Shown here: piece by piece, positions 1 through 11,667 of the stretch | Layout: the number at the start of each line of letters is the position of its first letter | Numbering within the stretch: position 1 is the stretch's first letter | Source: Forficula auricularia | Taxonomy: Eukaryota; Arthropoda; Insecta; Dermaptera; Forficulidae | Assembly (NCBI GenBank): GCA_024734495.1 | Contig: JALMQS010000066.1 | Location: 5,299,490-5,363,489, forward strand | DNA: 64,000 bases | Direction: 5' to 3' | Notes under the pieces: generated by a model | Database searches by the model: none | Told to the model about the DNA's origin: nothing | What the model saw: the letters and a program-made list of their open reading frames with translations, nothing else | Position numbers and translations under genes: made by a program

Positions 1-225
1 GCTGACATGCTACCGCCTAGCCTACCCGACCCCCCAAATTTTAAGTTAAATGTTACAATAAAATGTTTTAAATTGTTTAAAATGTTGTTCCAAATGATAA
101 TAAAAATAAATATTTAAATTAAAAATACCGTGAATTAGCATAATTTTATTTAAAAAAGAAAAAATATTGGTGGGCCAATTGAGATGGGACGGTGCTCGTA
201 TACTATTAAAATAATGAATAATTAC

Positions 226-2685
226 CGCAGCATCAACGTTAGCGGGCGATTCATCATTAGGATCTGCGAGCATCGAGATAACACTGATTAGAATAGTTTC
301 GACTGTATGAACTGGTAACCATCGTTCGCCTGAATTTTCATAACCCCATTGATCATTGCCTGGTTCATGGAGAATTGAAATGCACACATCTCCATTCTTT
401 TTCAACTGAAATAGTTTCAAAAAATAATTATATATTATAAAAAAATTTATTTTAAAACTAATAGTTTATAAAGAAAATCAGGAGAGGTTGTCTACTACCT
501 ACTGAATGTGAGGGGTTATGGATAATTTTATATATCAAAATGCTTCCATTCTCATATATAAGATAAATTATCTCTAACTCCTCGAATTCAGTAATCGATA
601 TCCCTCATCGTGATTTTCTGTATAAATCTTACTAGTAGTATAGGCAATTTGAACTCTTATTGTATAATAATTTGTGCAAAACATATTTTATTATAATGTT
701 AACATTAGTAAATTCGTGCCTGTTTTATTCGTAATTGCAAAATTCAATTGAAAATGAATTCATCAAAATATCTATGTTTATCATAATGATTAAAATATAG
801 TGATTTAAAAATTAATACTTACTATTTGGATGCCACATTTCAGTAATAAATTTCATTTTAGGTGGCCGAAGTGGATATTCTTTTTGGAAAATATAAATGT
901 GCTTTAAAAAATCCGCCTTCACTAAAAAAAAAAAAAAAAAAAAAATTAAGAATATTAGCTTATAAACAAGTTTTTCTGAAATAATATTTTAATTATATAT
1001 TCAATTGATAAGTAAAAACAAAATGAGATAAAATCAATAATTTCCCCCAAAGCATGCTTTGCACGTAGCACGCGTTTTGCCGACTCCCAACACTCTTTCG
1101 CGGTCAAATTGGAAAAGTGCCGGACCACTTCATTCGCCAATACATATATCCCCCATGACTTCAAGGAACTGGAACTCCCTCCCAGCCTCCATCTTTCCCA
1201 GCACTTATAATCTTCAAACCTTCAAAACCGGAGTGCATAGACACCTACGTCTACACACTCTCACTTAATCAACTTTCCCTTCTCTTCGGTAATGCAAGGG
1301 TCTTTCGAGATCCATAGTGGCTGCATCTTTACTGGTACACCCCTTCTTGCATTCGATTTCATTAAAAAAAAGAAAAAAAAAAATGTTTTGCCATCTAATT
1401 CTATATCTATTTATCAAAATTAATAGAAAACTTACTATATTGTATCCGGAGAGCCTATTATCATCACTTCCCATCGAAAGATGTCATTGTCATCAATTAA
1501 ACCAGCAGAAAATCCTTCAACAGGATTCTTCATCAATTCTGAAAAATATTTAAAATTATCTATCTAGTAAAAAAATACTTAAAAATAGCAATTTTATAAA
1601 TTTAATATATAATAATAGCTATATTTAAATATAATAAAAGTCCAACTACTTAAAGCGACAATGCTATTTGTACTAGCAAACATGAGAGTTGCATTTCTAG
1701 TAGATTGACTCTTACATTCTAAATTAGGATTAAAGTTGGGGGAGAAGTATATAACTAAGAATATTCATGAATTGATCGGATTCGGGGGTGTTTGTAATGC
1801 CAAATCTTAAAGGATGTAGAATTTGCGGAAGTAGGACGTTTGAATAAAGTCCCAGTCTCTAGAAATCACAATGGTGTAAATGGTTCGATCTGTAAAGATG
1901 TGCTGAATGTTTGCAAATTTCTTATTCGAGGTTTTAGGGAGATTATTATTGATTTCATTTCTTGAGTGGATGAATCTTCATGAGAGAGAAAGTTTTATTA
2001 TTATAGTTTAAATAACTTGTTTCTGATTTGCATCAAGAGTGGTAAGAGAATGCTTGTATAGTTTTTCTCCCGATGAAAGCAGTAATCACGATGGGGATCA
2101 ATTTGGACCTTGTAAATCTATTTACCAGTTAGGTTAGAATGTATAAATTAAAATGTTTTATATCAATAAAAAAAATTGAAATGATTGGCTAATTTGAAAT
2201 ATTTCTAGATATACCTATTTATCATTTCTTCATCAGTGGAAGCCACTCATCTCACTATATGTCACCTTTTAAAAGAATACAATAATTTGGATATGTTTAT
2301 TGATGAATATACATGTACTATGTAGTATGTGACCTGAAGGAGACATAAAAAGAGTGTGTCTTCTGCTGGAATTATAAATTTTATTTATAACGAGACTATA
2401 GTTTATAATTCCAGCAGAAGACACACTCTTTTATTGTCTCCTTCAATATATAAAAATTCTGCTACCCTCGGCAGAAAAAACTTTCAATTTAGTATGTGAC
2501 TGTTAAAGCCATCGATAAATTTTCGGGAATGATTCTCCTTATGATGATAAATTCGATAAATATGAGGAGTTATTTTGAATAAATTCCTGGGTTTATTTTA
2601 TATAGATTTAAAAAGAATAAGCTGAAGAAAATTTAAAAAAAGTAAGTTTACCTGCTAATTGTTTTCTTAACTGTAGCTCGGCCAT
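226..2685 (-). CDS. UBE2G1: UBE2G1-type ubiquitin-conjugating enzyme E2 (5' part, four coding exons, partial)
   Basis: An E2 enzyme takes ubiquitin from E1 as a thioester and passes it to substrates with an E3; this class makes chains for degradation. Coding exons on the minus strand are 2685-2652, 1538-1436, 921-823 and 405-226, each with GT/AG borders and compatible phases. Exon 1 begins [11 protein letters not shown] with an in-frame stop upstream. Exon 2 has [15 protein letters not shown], exon 3 [17 protein letters not shown] (the E2 HPN motif), exon 4 the active-site [10 protein letters not shown], the long loop before [11 protein letters not shown] typical of the UBE2G/Cdc34 group, and [16 protein letters not shown]. 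The last part (about 40 residues of roughly 170) lies beyond the left edge. A splice acceptor at 2726-2728 implies an upstream non-coding exon to the right. Exons 3 and 4 each have one extra A in an A5 run (plus-strand T runs 881-885 and 398-402) that breaks the frame. Either these are consensus errors or the gene is decaying; intact splice sites favour a real gene. Confidence 0.88.
1021..1382 (+). mobile_element. LINE 3' fragment in E2 intron 2
   Basis: 5'-truncated copy of the same LINE family as 48281-48841. One frame reads [20 protein letters not shown] then [11 protein letters not shown], the usual C-terminal end of a non-LTR reverse transcriptase ORF. It is followed by a 3' UTR (CTTCGGTAATGCAAGG) and an A-rich tail at about 1355-1382. 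It lies antisense to the E2 gene. The copies at 7970-8294 and 32799-32913 share this 3' UTR; the 48-kb copy does not. Confidence 0.8.
2334..2446. repeat. Short foldback element in E2 intron 1
   Basis: Arms of about 45 bp (2334-2378 and 2402-2446) pair around a 23-nt centre. The arm core GTGTCTTCTGCTGGAAT also appears in the larger foldback at 23911-24137, so this looks like a shrunken copy of that family that has lost the ribozyme-like centre. Confidence 0.75.
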
Positions 2686-2725
2686 TATTTCTTTATCAAT
2701 GGGAAAAAACGGTCCTCAAAATTGT

Positions 2726-3239
2726 CTGAAACAAAATTCATAATATAAATATTCCTTGCTTGCTAAATTGAAAAATACATAAAATAAAGTAAATAATGAA
2801 AAATGTGAAAACAGGAAGAAAGAAGCAATGTGATTTAAGAAATTATAGTAATTAAACTTAATTTGGCCTATTTGAATATAATTAAATGATAATGAGATTA
2901 AAAATGACCTCTAATAAGAGTCATATTATTTATTTATCCAGAAAAATACACAACATACAATATGTCATGTCCTATAGAGTTGACAAGTCAACTGTACATA
3001 GGACCGGATTAAAATCTTATCTATCTTATATATCTTATATCTATCTTATATTACATAGCTTATATATCTATCTTATATATAAAAATTAATAATTATTTAA
3101 TTTTACAAAGAATTACTATAAATGAAATATGGTGTACCTTGATAAACATTAGTTCACATTAGTGATTTACATACATATCACAGGGTGAAATCACAACGAT
3201 CCGATCCATTTAATCAATTTTTTTCTCAATATTTTCTTG
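2726..3239. other. AT-rich stretch, probable E2 5' intron or intergenic
   Basis: No coding region or recognised repeat, except low-complexity TATCTTA-type simple sequence at about 3015-3085. Confidence 0.6.
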
Positions 3240-3930
3240 TCACACGACACATTTTTTAGATCATTTGGGAGTTTATTAAAGTATTTAATTGCCACAAAAT
3301 AGCCATTTTTTGAGCAATTGACTTATTAATCTTTGGCAGGACAATTGATCTATGTCTAGTTCTGCCACTATGTTCATTATACATCATCTTACAAACATCA
3401 TAATAATAAACAACAGAGTTAACAAGAAAAGATTCATCAATACCCAAGACAGATTGCACCTTAATTTTTTTAATAAGTTTAGTCAGTATTGTGATAAGTG
3501 GAAACCTCCACGCAATTATACCATAGTTAATTATACTCTCAAACAGAGCCTGATAAATTACCCTCATAGCCCTTGCTTCCAAAATTGCACATAACTTATA
3601 TAATACAAAATTTATATATCTGGTTTTCTTGATAATTTGCTTTATGGGATAGTTCCATCTCATATGACAATCTATATAGATTTCCAAATATTTACAATAG
3701 TCAACTCTTTTTATTTATTTCCTATCAATATACAATTTAATATCCTCAGGTATACTATCCCGATTACAGCCAAAGGTCATGAAAGGCGTTTTATCAGTAT
3801 TAAGTGACAGTTGATTCACTTTCATCCATGTACCAAGCCGGCTCAGCCAACCTGTCATCACTGTAGCTACCTCTTGCCAGGTTTTTCCCGAACACAGGAC
3901 TATATATATAATAAAATTTGTATAAGATCA
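3240..3930 (-). pseudogene. LINE reverse transcriptase, C-terminal part (decayed)
   Basis: Reading 3930 to 3256 gives RT thumb/connection sequence: MTGWLSRLGTWMKVNQLSLN, then TDKTPFMTFG (the conserved NxxKT block after the palm), an in-frame stop near 3720, then YCKYLEIYIDCHMRWNYPI and YGIIAWRF. The catalytic FADD palm is missing, so only the end of the ORF is left. The clade looks jockey/CR1-like from the order of motifs. It is inactive, truncated at its 5' end at about 3930, and lies tail-away from the plus-strand LINE at 4090. Confidence 0.75.
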
Positions 3931-4089
3931 ATCATCTCTGAACCTTGGACGTAAGCACGACACAAGGCTACATGAAGTTAAATTTCTTATTGTTGACAAA
4001 ACTAGGTTTAATCACATGTGATTATTGTAATAGGTGTAGGTATAATTGTAAGTTAAAAAACCAGCCTTAAGATTTTAAATTGATATAAT

Positions 4090-5354
4090 AGCTTTACAGT
4101 TGATAATAACAAGATGGAAGAAGTTGATCTATGACCCAAGAAATGTGGTAGTGGCGGTTTCGCTGGATCTTCGGCGTGCATTTGAGACGGTGAATCGGAA
4201 TCAACTTCTGGAGAAATTGAGAAGATATGGTTTTGGTGATAGTCCAGTTAAGTGGTTTAAATGTTATTTGTCTGGTCGAACTAATGTTACAAAAATTAAT
4301 AATGTGATTTCCTATCCTCAAACTGATAGTGTTGGTGTCCCCCAGGGAAGTATTCTTGGGCCTTTGTTGTTTGTATTATATATCAATGACATTTGTAGCT
4401 GTATTAATGATGATGTATTTATAAATCTGTTTGCCGATGATACACTAATATCAGTGGAGGATTGTGATGTTGAGAGGGCTTGTCAGAAAATGAATGGAGC
4501 CCTTAGGAATTTGGAAGACTGGCTAAATATGAATAAATTGTTTATAAATTGTACGAAATCTTAAGTAATGCAATTGGGGGTGGGTGGAGAAGGGTTAAGT
4601 CCAATCTATCTGAATGGTGTAAATTTGGAATATGTGGTTTCATTCAAATACCACGGAGTAGTGGTTGACTCGAAGTTGAACTTTAAGAGTCATCATAGTG
4701 AGCTCTTGAAGAATGTAAACAGAAAAGTGCAATACTTTGGTAGAGCTTGTAATAATTTGAATATGAACACTAGAATTAAGGTGTATAGAACTATAATTAG
4801 TCCTAGTTTCTCTTACTGTCCTACAATATTATATTTTGGCACTCAGGAGAATATTGATAAGCTGCAACTCTTACAAAATAGATGCATGAGATTTATATTA
4901 AAATGTGACAGATATAGAGCATCAATAAGTAGTATGCTGGAATGCTTAGGACTTATGAATGTGAAGCAATTCTTATTTTTACAGACAATGTGTTTTGTAT
5001 ATAAATTATATCATAGGCAGCTGCCAGCCTATCTGAATTTCACATTGGTCAATGAGATCCATGACCATGGGACGCGAATTAGAGACGATATATTTATTGA
5101 GAGGGCGAGGAAAGAGAGCACAAGAAATTCATAATATTTTAGAGGACTTGAAGAATTTAATTCTTTACCAGCTGAAGTAAGAAATGCATCAAGTCTGATT
5201 CAATTTAAGAACCAAGTGAGGATATATCTTAAGAGGGACAGTTGAACATTTCTATTGAGAAATATTATAACTTTAGTATTAAGATTTGTAAATATTGTAA
5301 TATATATGTATGAAAAATACATTTAAATATAAATAAAAAAATAAAAAAAAATAA
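4090..5354 (+). pseudogene. LINE reverse transcriptase relic with FADD palm
   Basis: Non-LTR reverse transcriptase. Visible in order: VAVSLDLRRAFETV (motif A, with D), GVPQGSILGPLLFVLYINDI (motif B), NLFADDTLIS (catalytic FADD, motif C), NLEDWLNMNKLFIN, then the connection region and a C-terminus with LEEFNSLPAEVRNASSLIQF. One in-frame TAA interrupts it at 4562-4564 and another stop falls at 5132-5134, after which homologous residues continue to about 5245. The fingers, endonuclease and ORF1 are absent. The 3' end is an A/T-rich tail near 5354. Jockey/CR1-like by motif style; inactive. Confidence 0.82.
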
Positions 5355-5903
5355 TGATATTTACTAATATTAACAACGATTTATGTATTTCTGTAGCCCA
5401 ATAAACTGAGGCACTATATTTAAACAATAAAATAAAATCAATATACACATATACCTATTTAAAACGAATACCTCTTGTTGAAGAACAAATAATAAATACA
5501 ACAACAAAATAATAAATACATCAACAAAATAAAAAAATAAAAACTAGATACCTATGTAGCAATAAATCCAAAAAAGATTGAGAGTGACCGAGTGGATTTA
5601 TTTCCAAGGAATGCAGAAATGCAACTGAACTTGGGCTAAAGAAAATATCCCCTCGCCCCACCATGACCCCAAAATACTACTACCCTTGACACTGAGCCCC
5701 AGCCAAAAAACAGAAAAACCAAGACCTGCGTGTAATAGTGAACTTCACCACAGAATAAAAATGTAATCTCGATATTATTATCATTAAGGTTTTTTAAATA
5801 AAAAGATTAATGTTAAAAATTATGTAATTATTTTGAATCCCACAGAAGAGAAAGTTTGTAAATTGTTTAAACAAAAAAAATAATTAAATCAATTTCGTAT
5901 TAC
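5355..5903. other. AT-rich non-coding stretch
   Basis: No gene seen. A short AATAAATACAACAACAAA-type simple repeat lies at about 5488-5545. About 75 bases near 5725-5800 resemble 9210-9300 and 12165-12260 (shared word TATCATTAAGG), a minor dispersed repeat. Confidence 0.5.
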
Positions 5904-5907
5904 GTTA

Positions 5908-6564
5908 AGGAGTTGACACCGTACACTTACTGCCAAAAAATTTGAGGGAGTTGACATCGTATACTTACTACCAAAAATTTGAGACAGAACGGCCTTTATT
6001 TTTCTCCGCCTCAAAGCGAAAACTTTTGTGAGTGGCTGTCCGCGTGGACATGCACACATGATATATTTGAATATAAATACGCTAGCATATTTATTTTATG
6101 TTATTAGAGTTGTATTCTTCTAATCATAATGAACGTAGGAAAAAGTATTTAATTGTATATTTCGGAGAGAATGCTCTTTTAAAATATGCAATGTTGCTAC
6201 GTTTCAACAGTGAATTTGAGGTGTTTTCGAAAGAAATCATTTTTCTTGACCTTAGTAATTTTTATCGAAGAAATTAGTGCACCAATCCCTTTGAATTTTT
6301 GTACACAATTCCGTCGATACTTAAAGAGAGAGTACCTAAAAGTTAAACGGATTTTCATTAAATTAATTTTTTTATAATTCGATCACAATAAGTCGATATA
6401 TAGTTATATCCCATAAGGATAGGTATATGTTAATTTATAAATTGAATATATCCGGAAGGAGCGCTCAGAATTTCATGAAATTTTGTAAGGATTTTTTCCA
6501 TAAATATTTATCAATTTCCAAAGTTAAAAAAATCTGATTGTAATCGTTTAGGTGGTCAACTCCC
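5908..6564. mobile_element. TTAA-flanked MITE with GGGAGTTGAC ends
   Basis: Starts TTAA-GGAGTTGACACC and ends GTCAACTCCC-TTAA, so short inverted ends are bounded by the TTAA duplication typical of piggyBac-type elements. The left end is duplicated in tandem (about 5908-5985, two 37-bp units). No transposase. Superfamily is inferred from the target site only. Confidence 0.6.
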
Positions 6565-7061
6565 TTAAATAAAAAAGATTAAAAATTTGTTTATTTTATT
6601 GTCCTTAAGAAAATTCTATAAAGTTAATAAAGAATCATCCAAAAACTTTATAATAAATGATGTGTATGTATACATATATTAAGTATAAAATATCATAAAA
6701 ATAATTATTTAAAATTATTTTACTATAAAAAGAAAACTTAATTCCAAAAATAAAAAGTAAGATTTTTTAAATTAAAAAAATAATAATAATAATTCGAAAA
6801 AAATTAAGAATGGCAAAGATTGAAAAATTAATGGTTTTTTTGAAGAACTAAAAAATTTCATAGAATAAGACTTTTAATATTTTTTTCTGACAAGTATGTT
6901 TAAAAACGAAGAATTTGAAAAAACTCGTCAAATTCAGCAAGTTATTATCATTAAAAAAAACGCCATTTTTAAAAAAAATTATTTCGGTTTGGTAAACAGA
7001 AACGTTTTTAGTGGTGTCGGGTTCAAAAGTAGTTGATTTATGGTGGAATGCCCCATTTAGT
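6565..7061. other. AT-rich stretch, nothing recognised
   Basis: Homopolymer-rich DNA without a supported gene, RNA or repeat boundary. Confidence 0.5.
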
Positions 7062-7132
7062 TGGCCCTTATTTCAATGATTTTTGAAATTTCAGTTACAC
7101 ACCCCTAGATATCTTCCAAATATATATACTAT

Positions 7133-7398
7133 TTTTCGATCTTTGAGACGTCTGGTTGCAGCAAGTACCCGGCGAGAGTGTCTGGTAATAGTAATTGTAG
7201 GTCGCTAATACTATACTGTATGGCATATTAAAAAACTAGCTTTGTAACTATGACGTAGATTAACCCATTTTTTCGATCTTTGAGGCAATGACCCGCCCAG
7301 AGCGTCTGGCAATAGTAATTGTTGGTCCCTAATACTACCCTGTATGACATATTAAAAAACTAGCTATGTTACTATGACGTAGATTAACCCATTTTTTC
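7133..7398. repeat. Tandem duplication, about 130-bp unit, two copies
   Basis: TTTTTCGATCTTTGAG, GGTAATAGTAATTG and TTACTATGACGTAGATT recur in order at 7132 and 7268. The units differ at several bases, so the duplication is not recent. Confidence 0.75.
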
Positions 7399-7948
7399 AC
7401 CTCTTCGGTAACTGATAACTGCTAAGTTAGCTAATACCCATACGTTATAGCTAGAGACCGGATTCCTATGCACTTGCATATTTTGTTTGCCGCCACATAC
7501 GACCCAGGGGATCAATTATCTATCCGAATCATACATCATACATCTAGGATACTGTGGCTTAAATTTTATACTGCATATTATTCATAAAATTGCATATAAT
7601 TGCATATTTGAAGGATGTTTTGTCAAATATTGCCTATTTTGTACCAAATACAGATTTTTTAAAAGTAAATTTTCGAAAAAAGATTGAAAAAATTGAAGAA
7701 ATATATATCTAAAGCTCTTTTAAATTTGCCCCAATTACATCTGAGGATGTGGAGTGCTCCTTTTTATCTGAAAATCAATTTTAAGTGACTGTAGACATAA
7801 TAACCTGAAGATAATTTTATAGAGTGTTCGTGTGGGTGTGAAAGTGTGTGTAAATCAGATTATAGCCGGACAAATATTTGCATTATTGCATTTATAAACA
7901 TTTTTTAATATATTAAATATAATAAGAATTTTTAACTCAATAAAAGTA

Positions 7949-8438
7949 GGGTAATAGAGTAAAGGGTGCTAAACATGCTTTGCACGCAGCACACGTTTTG
8001 CCGACTCCCAACACTCTTTTGCGGTCAAATTGGAAAAGTGCCGGACCACTTCATTCGCGAATACATATATCCCCATGACTTCAAGGAACTGGAACTCTCT
8101 CCCAGCCTCTATCTTTCCCAGCACCTATGATCTTCAAACCTTCAAAACCAGGGTGCATAGACACCTACGTCTACACCCTCTCACTTAATCAACTTTCCCT
8201 TCTCTTCGGTAATGCAAGGGTCTTTCGAGATCCATAGGGGCTACATCTTTACTGGTGCACCTTCTTCTGCATTCGATTGCATTAAAAAAAAAAAGGGATA
8301 AGTAGTAGTTTCACAGTGAATGAAATAAAACTCAAAGAGGTTTATGGACTAATAATCCGAAATATATTGAGTTTGTATAAACCTCTTTGAGTTTTATTTC
8401 ATTCACTGTGAAACTACACACCCTTTACTCTATTAACT
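7949..8438. mobile_element. Foldback element of the hammerhead-like family, split by a LINE
   Basis: Left arm AGAGTAAAGGGTG then (after the LINE) GTAGTTTCACAGTGAATG; right arm is its inverse ending CACCCTTTACTCTATT. The centre holds GGACTAATAATCCGAAATAT, a remnant of the stem II-GAAA half of the ribozyme-like core. The single uninterrupted arm at 40563 proves the LINE inserted into the left arm. The GGTGTAGGTTTTAGGTGAAACAT motif adjoins at 8445-8468 (minus). Confidence 0.72.
7970..8294 (+). mobile_element. LINE 3' fragment (same family as 1021-1382)
   Basis: C-terminal RT sequence followed by the CTTCGGTAATGCAAGG 3' UTR and a poly(A) ending at 8294. Its insertion splits the left arm of the foldback, which itself sits in a hAT element. 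Confidence 0.82.
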
Positions 8439-8904
8439 AACATCATGTTTCACCTAAAACCTACACCACTTTCCATAAGTAAAATCAATAAAAGTACATA
8501 TTTGCCAGTAGAGTCTAAGCTTACTTTATCATTTTTAATTTTTTAGTGCATAAAAAAATTTATTTTGCCCATTTTACTGCATATCTTTGCATATTTAAAC
8601 GTATTCTGCATATTACTTGCACATTTAAGCCTTTTTAACTGCATATTTTGGCAGTTTTTACTGCATAAAATTCCGGGCTCTAGTTATACCCTACTATAGT
8701 ACCTACCCATAGAAAAAATCTTAGGTTTTATACTTTGACGTAGGCCTGGTGTCGCTGGGATCTTGGTCCATTACTTATTTTAAAAAATTTCCATTTGATT
8801 TAAATAATTTCAAACAAATAACTAAATTTTTCGAAGTGAATATTTTATTATACTTAATTGATATTTTATTATATTAAAATGTATTTTTTTCTTCTATTTT
8901 TCAG

Positions 8905-8979
8905 ATGAAACGGGCTGGCTTTACGATATTATGAATCCTGAATTGAGTACTTTGTGACAGTTCTTCTTGTCCCTACAAG
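8905..8979 (+). other. Exon-like island (speculative)
   Basis: A pyrimidine tract and CAG acceptor (CTTCTATTTTTCAG) precede a stretch less AT-rich than its surroundings, ending at a good donor GTC-GTAAGTG. One frame reads DETGWLYDIMNPELSTL then a stop; no frame is open throughout. It could be a UTR exon or chance. Confidence 0.2.
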
Positions 8980-9491
8980 TCGTAAGTGCTATTTTTTTTT
9001 AATTTAAATAATTTTAATGATTCAAATAAAATCGTTTGGCTTAAAAGAAAATAATATAGATTCAGTTTTACTTAAAAAAAGGCTTAATTTTTAAAATGTG
9101 TCAATTTATTAAATATTTCCAAAATTTTAGAATTATGAAAATGTATTTCCCTCGTGTCTAGTTGATTTAATATTAAACTATTTATATATATATATTCGAC
9201 CCCTGGACGTGTCATTCCATAAATAGCTGCAATGCTATTGTGAATTACAAATTTAATGTTGATATTATCATTAAGGTATTTTAAATAAATTTAAATAAAG
9301 TGTAGTGTTAAAAATCCTCTAGATTCCTTCCAAATATTAAAAAAAATTCCCAAACAAGTTTAATATTAACATGTGTCTTAAAGCTTTGAAATTAAAAAAT
9401 ACATGCAATTTTTTTAACCAGTTACTTTTTCTTCATAACTTCTATAAAAAGCTGATGACATACTTTTAAATTTGACTCAGTTGTTGCTTAA

Positions 9492-10227
9492 GGTAGTTGT
9501 TCCGCCAAATGGGTTTTCTTAGGATTTTTTTGAAATTTATACTGATTATTATTTAAATACTTCTGCATCGATTGATGGCAAAACGAAATTTATGAACAAT
9601 ACAGTTCCGGAAATATTAAATTTCAAAAATAGAGTTTTTCAGGGTCTTTAACATTGAACTCTACACGGGATATCAGAAAATTTACATACATATTTAATTA
9701 TAATTAAGAAACCTTTCTTACCATTGATTATAAAAAACTAAACCAACATTAAACAACAACCAATACATATTTTAAGATAATGTTGATTCATAGTTACAAC
9801 ACAGTTTCTGAGATAATAAGGAATAAATAATGAAAAATGTATAAAAAAAAATTTACACTAAAAACAATTTGTCAACAGCGCATTTATTTAACCAGCGAAA
9901 GATGTATAAATCGCACATGCGCTAGATTTTTTAAAAATTATAATTTTCATTAGGTGTAACGTAGGCGTTGATTACATTTGATAAAAAATAACAAAACGAT
10001 TTTTATAAAAATAAATCGACCTTTAAAATGTATTTTATCTGTCATTTTAATATAAAAATATTCAATCTCTCACAATGGTGCCAAATGTCTCAAACGAGCA
10101 CGGGGTTGGCTAGAATTGGTACATAAAGAGCAAAAAGTTTTGGGCTTATGAACCATAAATCCTTATTGTCTGTTCTATATACTCTAGCATTAACTTTTTG
10201 CTAGTATTGTCGCGCGAAACAACTACC
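9492..10227. mobile_element. TTAA-flanked element, GGTAGTTGTT ends, copy A
   Basis: TTAA at 9488-9491 and 10228-10231 flank inverted ends GGTAGTTGTTCCGCC and (inverted) GGTAGTTGTTTCGCG. No coding capacity. The copy at 20453-22252 is in reverse orientation and interrupted by a Helitron; this copy is the natural empty site. piggyBac-type by target site only. Confidence 0.78.
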
Positions 10228-10382
10228 TTAACCAACAACTGTGACAAATTCAAAATTATTTCATCAAATTTTATAGAAGTTATGAAAAGTTAAAAAAATT
10301 TGATGAATTTTTCCATTTCAAACTTTCAAAGCATTGAGGCACGTGTTTTAATGTTAAAATTAAGACCTCAAATTGTACAAGG

Positions 10383-11590
10383 ATTTGTTTCTTCTTCTAG
10401 TGCCAGTCCGTTACGGGACGTTGGCGATCATTCTGGCAATTATAATCTTATTTACTGAGGCTCTAATTAGACCCGTAGTGGAAGAAGCAAACCAAGTTCT
10501 TAGGGTTTTAAGCCAAGAGATTCGTCTTCCGCCTGGTCCTCTCTTTCCCATTACCTTCCCCTGTAGTACAAGCTGAAGGAGCCCATATCGTTCTTTATTT
10601 CTCATTATGTGTCCCAAATATTCCAGTTTTCTTGCCTTGATTGTAGTCATGATTTCAATTTCTTTATTTAGGCGTTGTCCAAGGGATTCTCAAAATTCTT
10701 CGATATAGCCACATTTCAAATGCGTCCAATCTTTTACTAGCTGCTTCTGGAACCGTTCATGTCTCAGCTCCATACAGAAGCACAGGGAACACTTAGCATC
10801 GGAGGAGTCGTACTCTAGTTGGCAAATTAAGGAAATGGCACTTGAACAGGCTCGACATTTTGATGAAAGTGCTTGGAGCTTTTTCTATTCGGCAGCGGAT
10901 CTCAACAGAATGGTCCCAATTCTCTTTGAACGTACTTCCCAAATATGTGGTTATTTCTACCTTCTCAATTATTTTATTATTTATGGTCAACATTCCAGGT
11001 TGTGGTGGATTTTTGCTTATTACCATGTATTTGGTTTTGGTTATATTTATTTCTATTCCATATTCCAGACTGTGCATCGAGAGGTCGTTCATCATACTCT
11101 GTAGATCTTCCAGACTGTCCGCAAATACCACTGCGTCGTCCGCGAACCTAACATTGTTTATCCTTATCCCATTTACCAGGATTCCCTTTGTTGAGTCATA
11201 GAGTGTTTTGTTAAAAATTTCTTCGGAGTATATGTTAAACAAAAGTGATGATAAAACGCACCCCTGCCGTACTCCACGTTGAATTTCAATTTCGTCACTG
11301 AGTTCACCTTTATGTCTTATTTGTGCTTTTTGGTTCCAGTAGAGATTTTTTAATATTTGTAAGTCTTTGTTGTCAATGCCTATTTTCTTCATTATCTCTA
11401 TCAGATTGTCATGTTTCACTCTATCAAAGGCCTTTTGATAATCGATAAAGCATGCATGTATATCGCAATTCATATCTCTGCATCTTTGAAATAAAACTTG
11501 TATGTAAAACAGTGCTTCTCGTGTTTCAGTTGTTTTTCGGAATCCGAATTGAGTATCACCCATGTATTTCTCACACCGTGAGTATAGGAT
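10383..11590 (-). pseudogene. LINE endonuclease-reverse transcriptase relic (RTE-like)
   Basis: Minus strand, 5' truncated at about 11590. In order: YSRCEKYMGDTQFGFRK, CFIDYQKAFDRVKHDNLIE (motif A), IQRGVRQGCVLSSLLFNIYS (motif B), NNVRFADDAVVFA (catalytic FADD), YGIEINITKTKYMVIS, then ITTYLGSTF. A stop lies near 10793; past it YGAET, FEMWLYRRI, YLGHIMRNKERYGLL and GPGGRRISWL continue in other frames down to about 10411. The end at about 10383 has GAAGAAGAA-type sequence. Stops and frameshifts show it is dead. Order and spacing suit the RTE-like arthropod LINEs; the clade is not certain. Confidence 0.8.
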
Positions 11591-11667
11591 TTGTTTATAT
11601 AATATATATTTGGAAGGTATCTAATGGGTGTGTAACAGAAATTTCAAAAATCATTGAAATAAGGACC

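Larger units (their letters stand above)
7452..8682. mobile_element. Non-autonomous hAT element, TAGAGACCGG family, copy 1
   Basis: Ends TAGAGACCGGATT and (inverted) TAGAGCCCGGAATT, flanked by 8-bp GTTATAGC/GTTATACC, as expected for hAT. Many TGCATATTT words sit just inside both ends; clustered subterminal repeats of this kind are typical hAT transposase binding sites. It is interrupted by a foldback (7949-8438) and a LINE tail. Related copies: 13216-15458 and 25861-27596. Confidence 0.82.
7062..11667. mobile_element. 4.6-kb region bounded by about 70-bp terminal inverted repeats
   Basis: Left 7062-7133 and right 11594-11667 are inverted copies: TGGyCCTTATTTCAATG, then TTTTTGAAATTTC, ACACACCC and CTTCCAAATATATA. 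The flanks allow a TA duplication. Everything between (tandem repeat, hAT, foldback, LINE tail, TTAA element, LINE) could be nested in one element, or these may be two solo MITEs in opposite orientation. The palindrome at 39600-40237 has similar ends. Confidence 0.5.

Noticed and set aside
2196..2265. CUGAUGA on the minus strand near the E2 intron foldback
   Set aside because: No proper GAAAC follows; pairing of AGCC/GGCU may be chance.
4090..5354. Penelope-type reverse transcriptase that could drive the hammerhead-like elements
   Set aside because: The FADD block, motif A style and C-terminus are LINE-type; no GIY-YIG endonuclease signature is present.
5590..5625. GAGTGACCGAGTGGA as a tRNA or SINE A box
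   Set aside because: No B box or acceptor pairing follows at a suitable distance.
10835..11201. Several plus-strand frames with membrane-like stretches
   Set aside because: Antisense shadows of the minus-strand LINE reverse transcriptase at 10383-11590.
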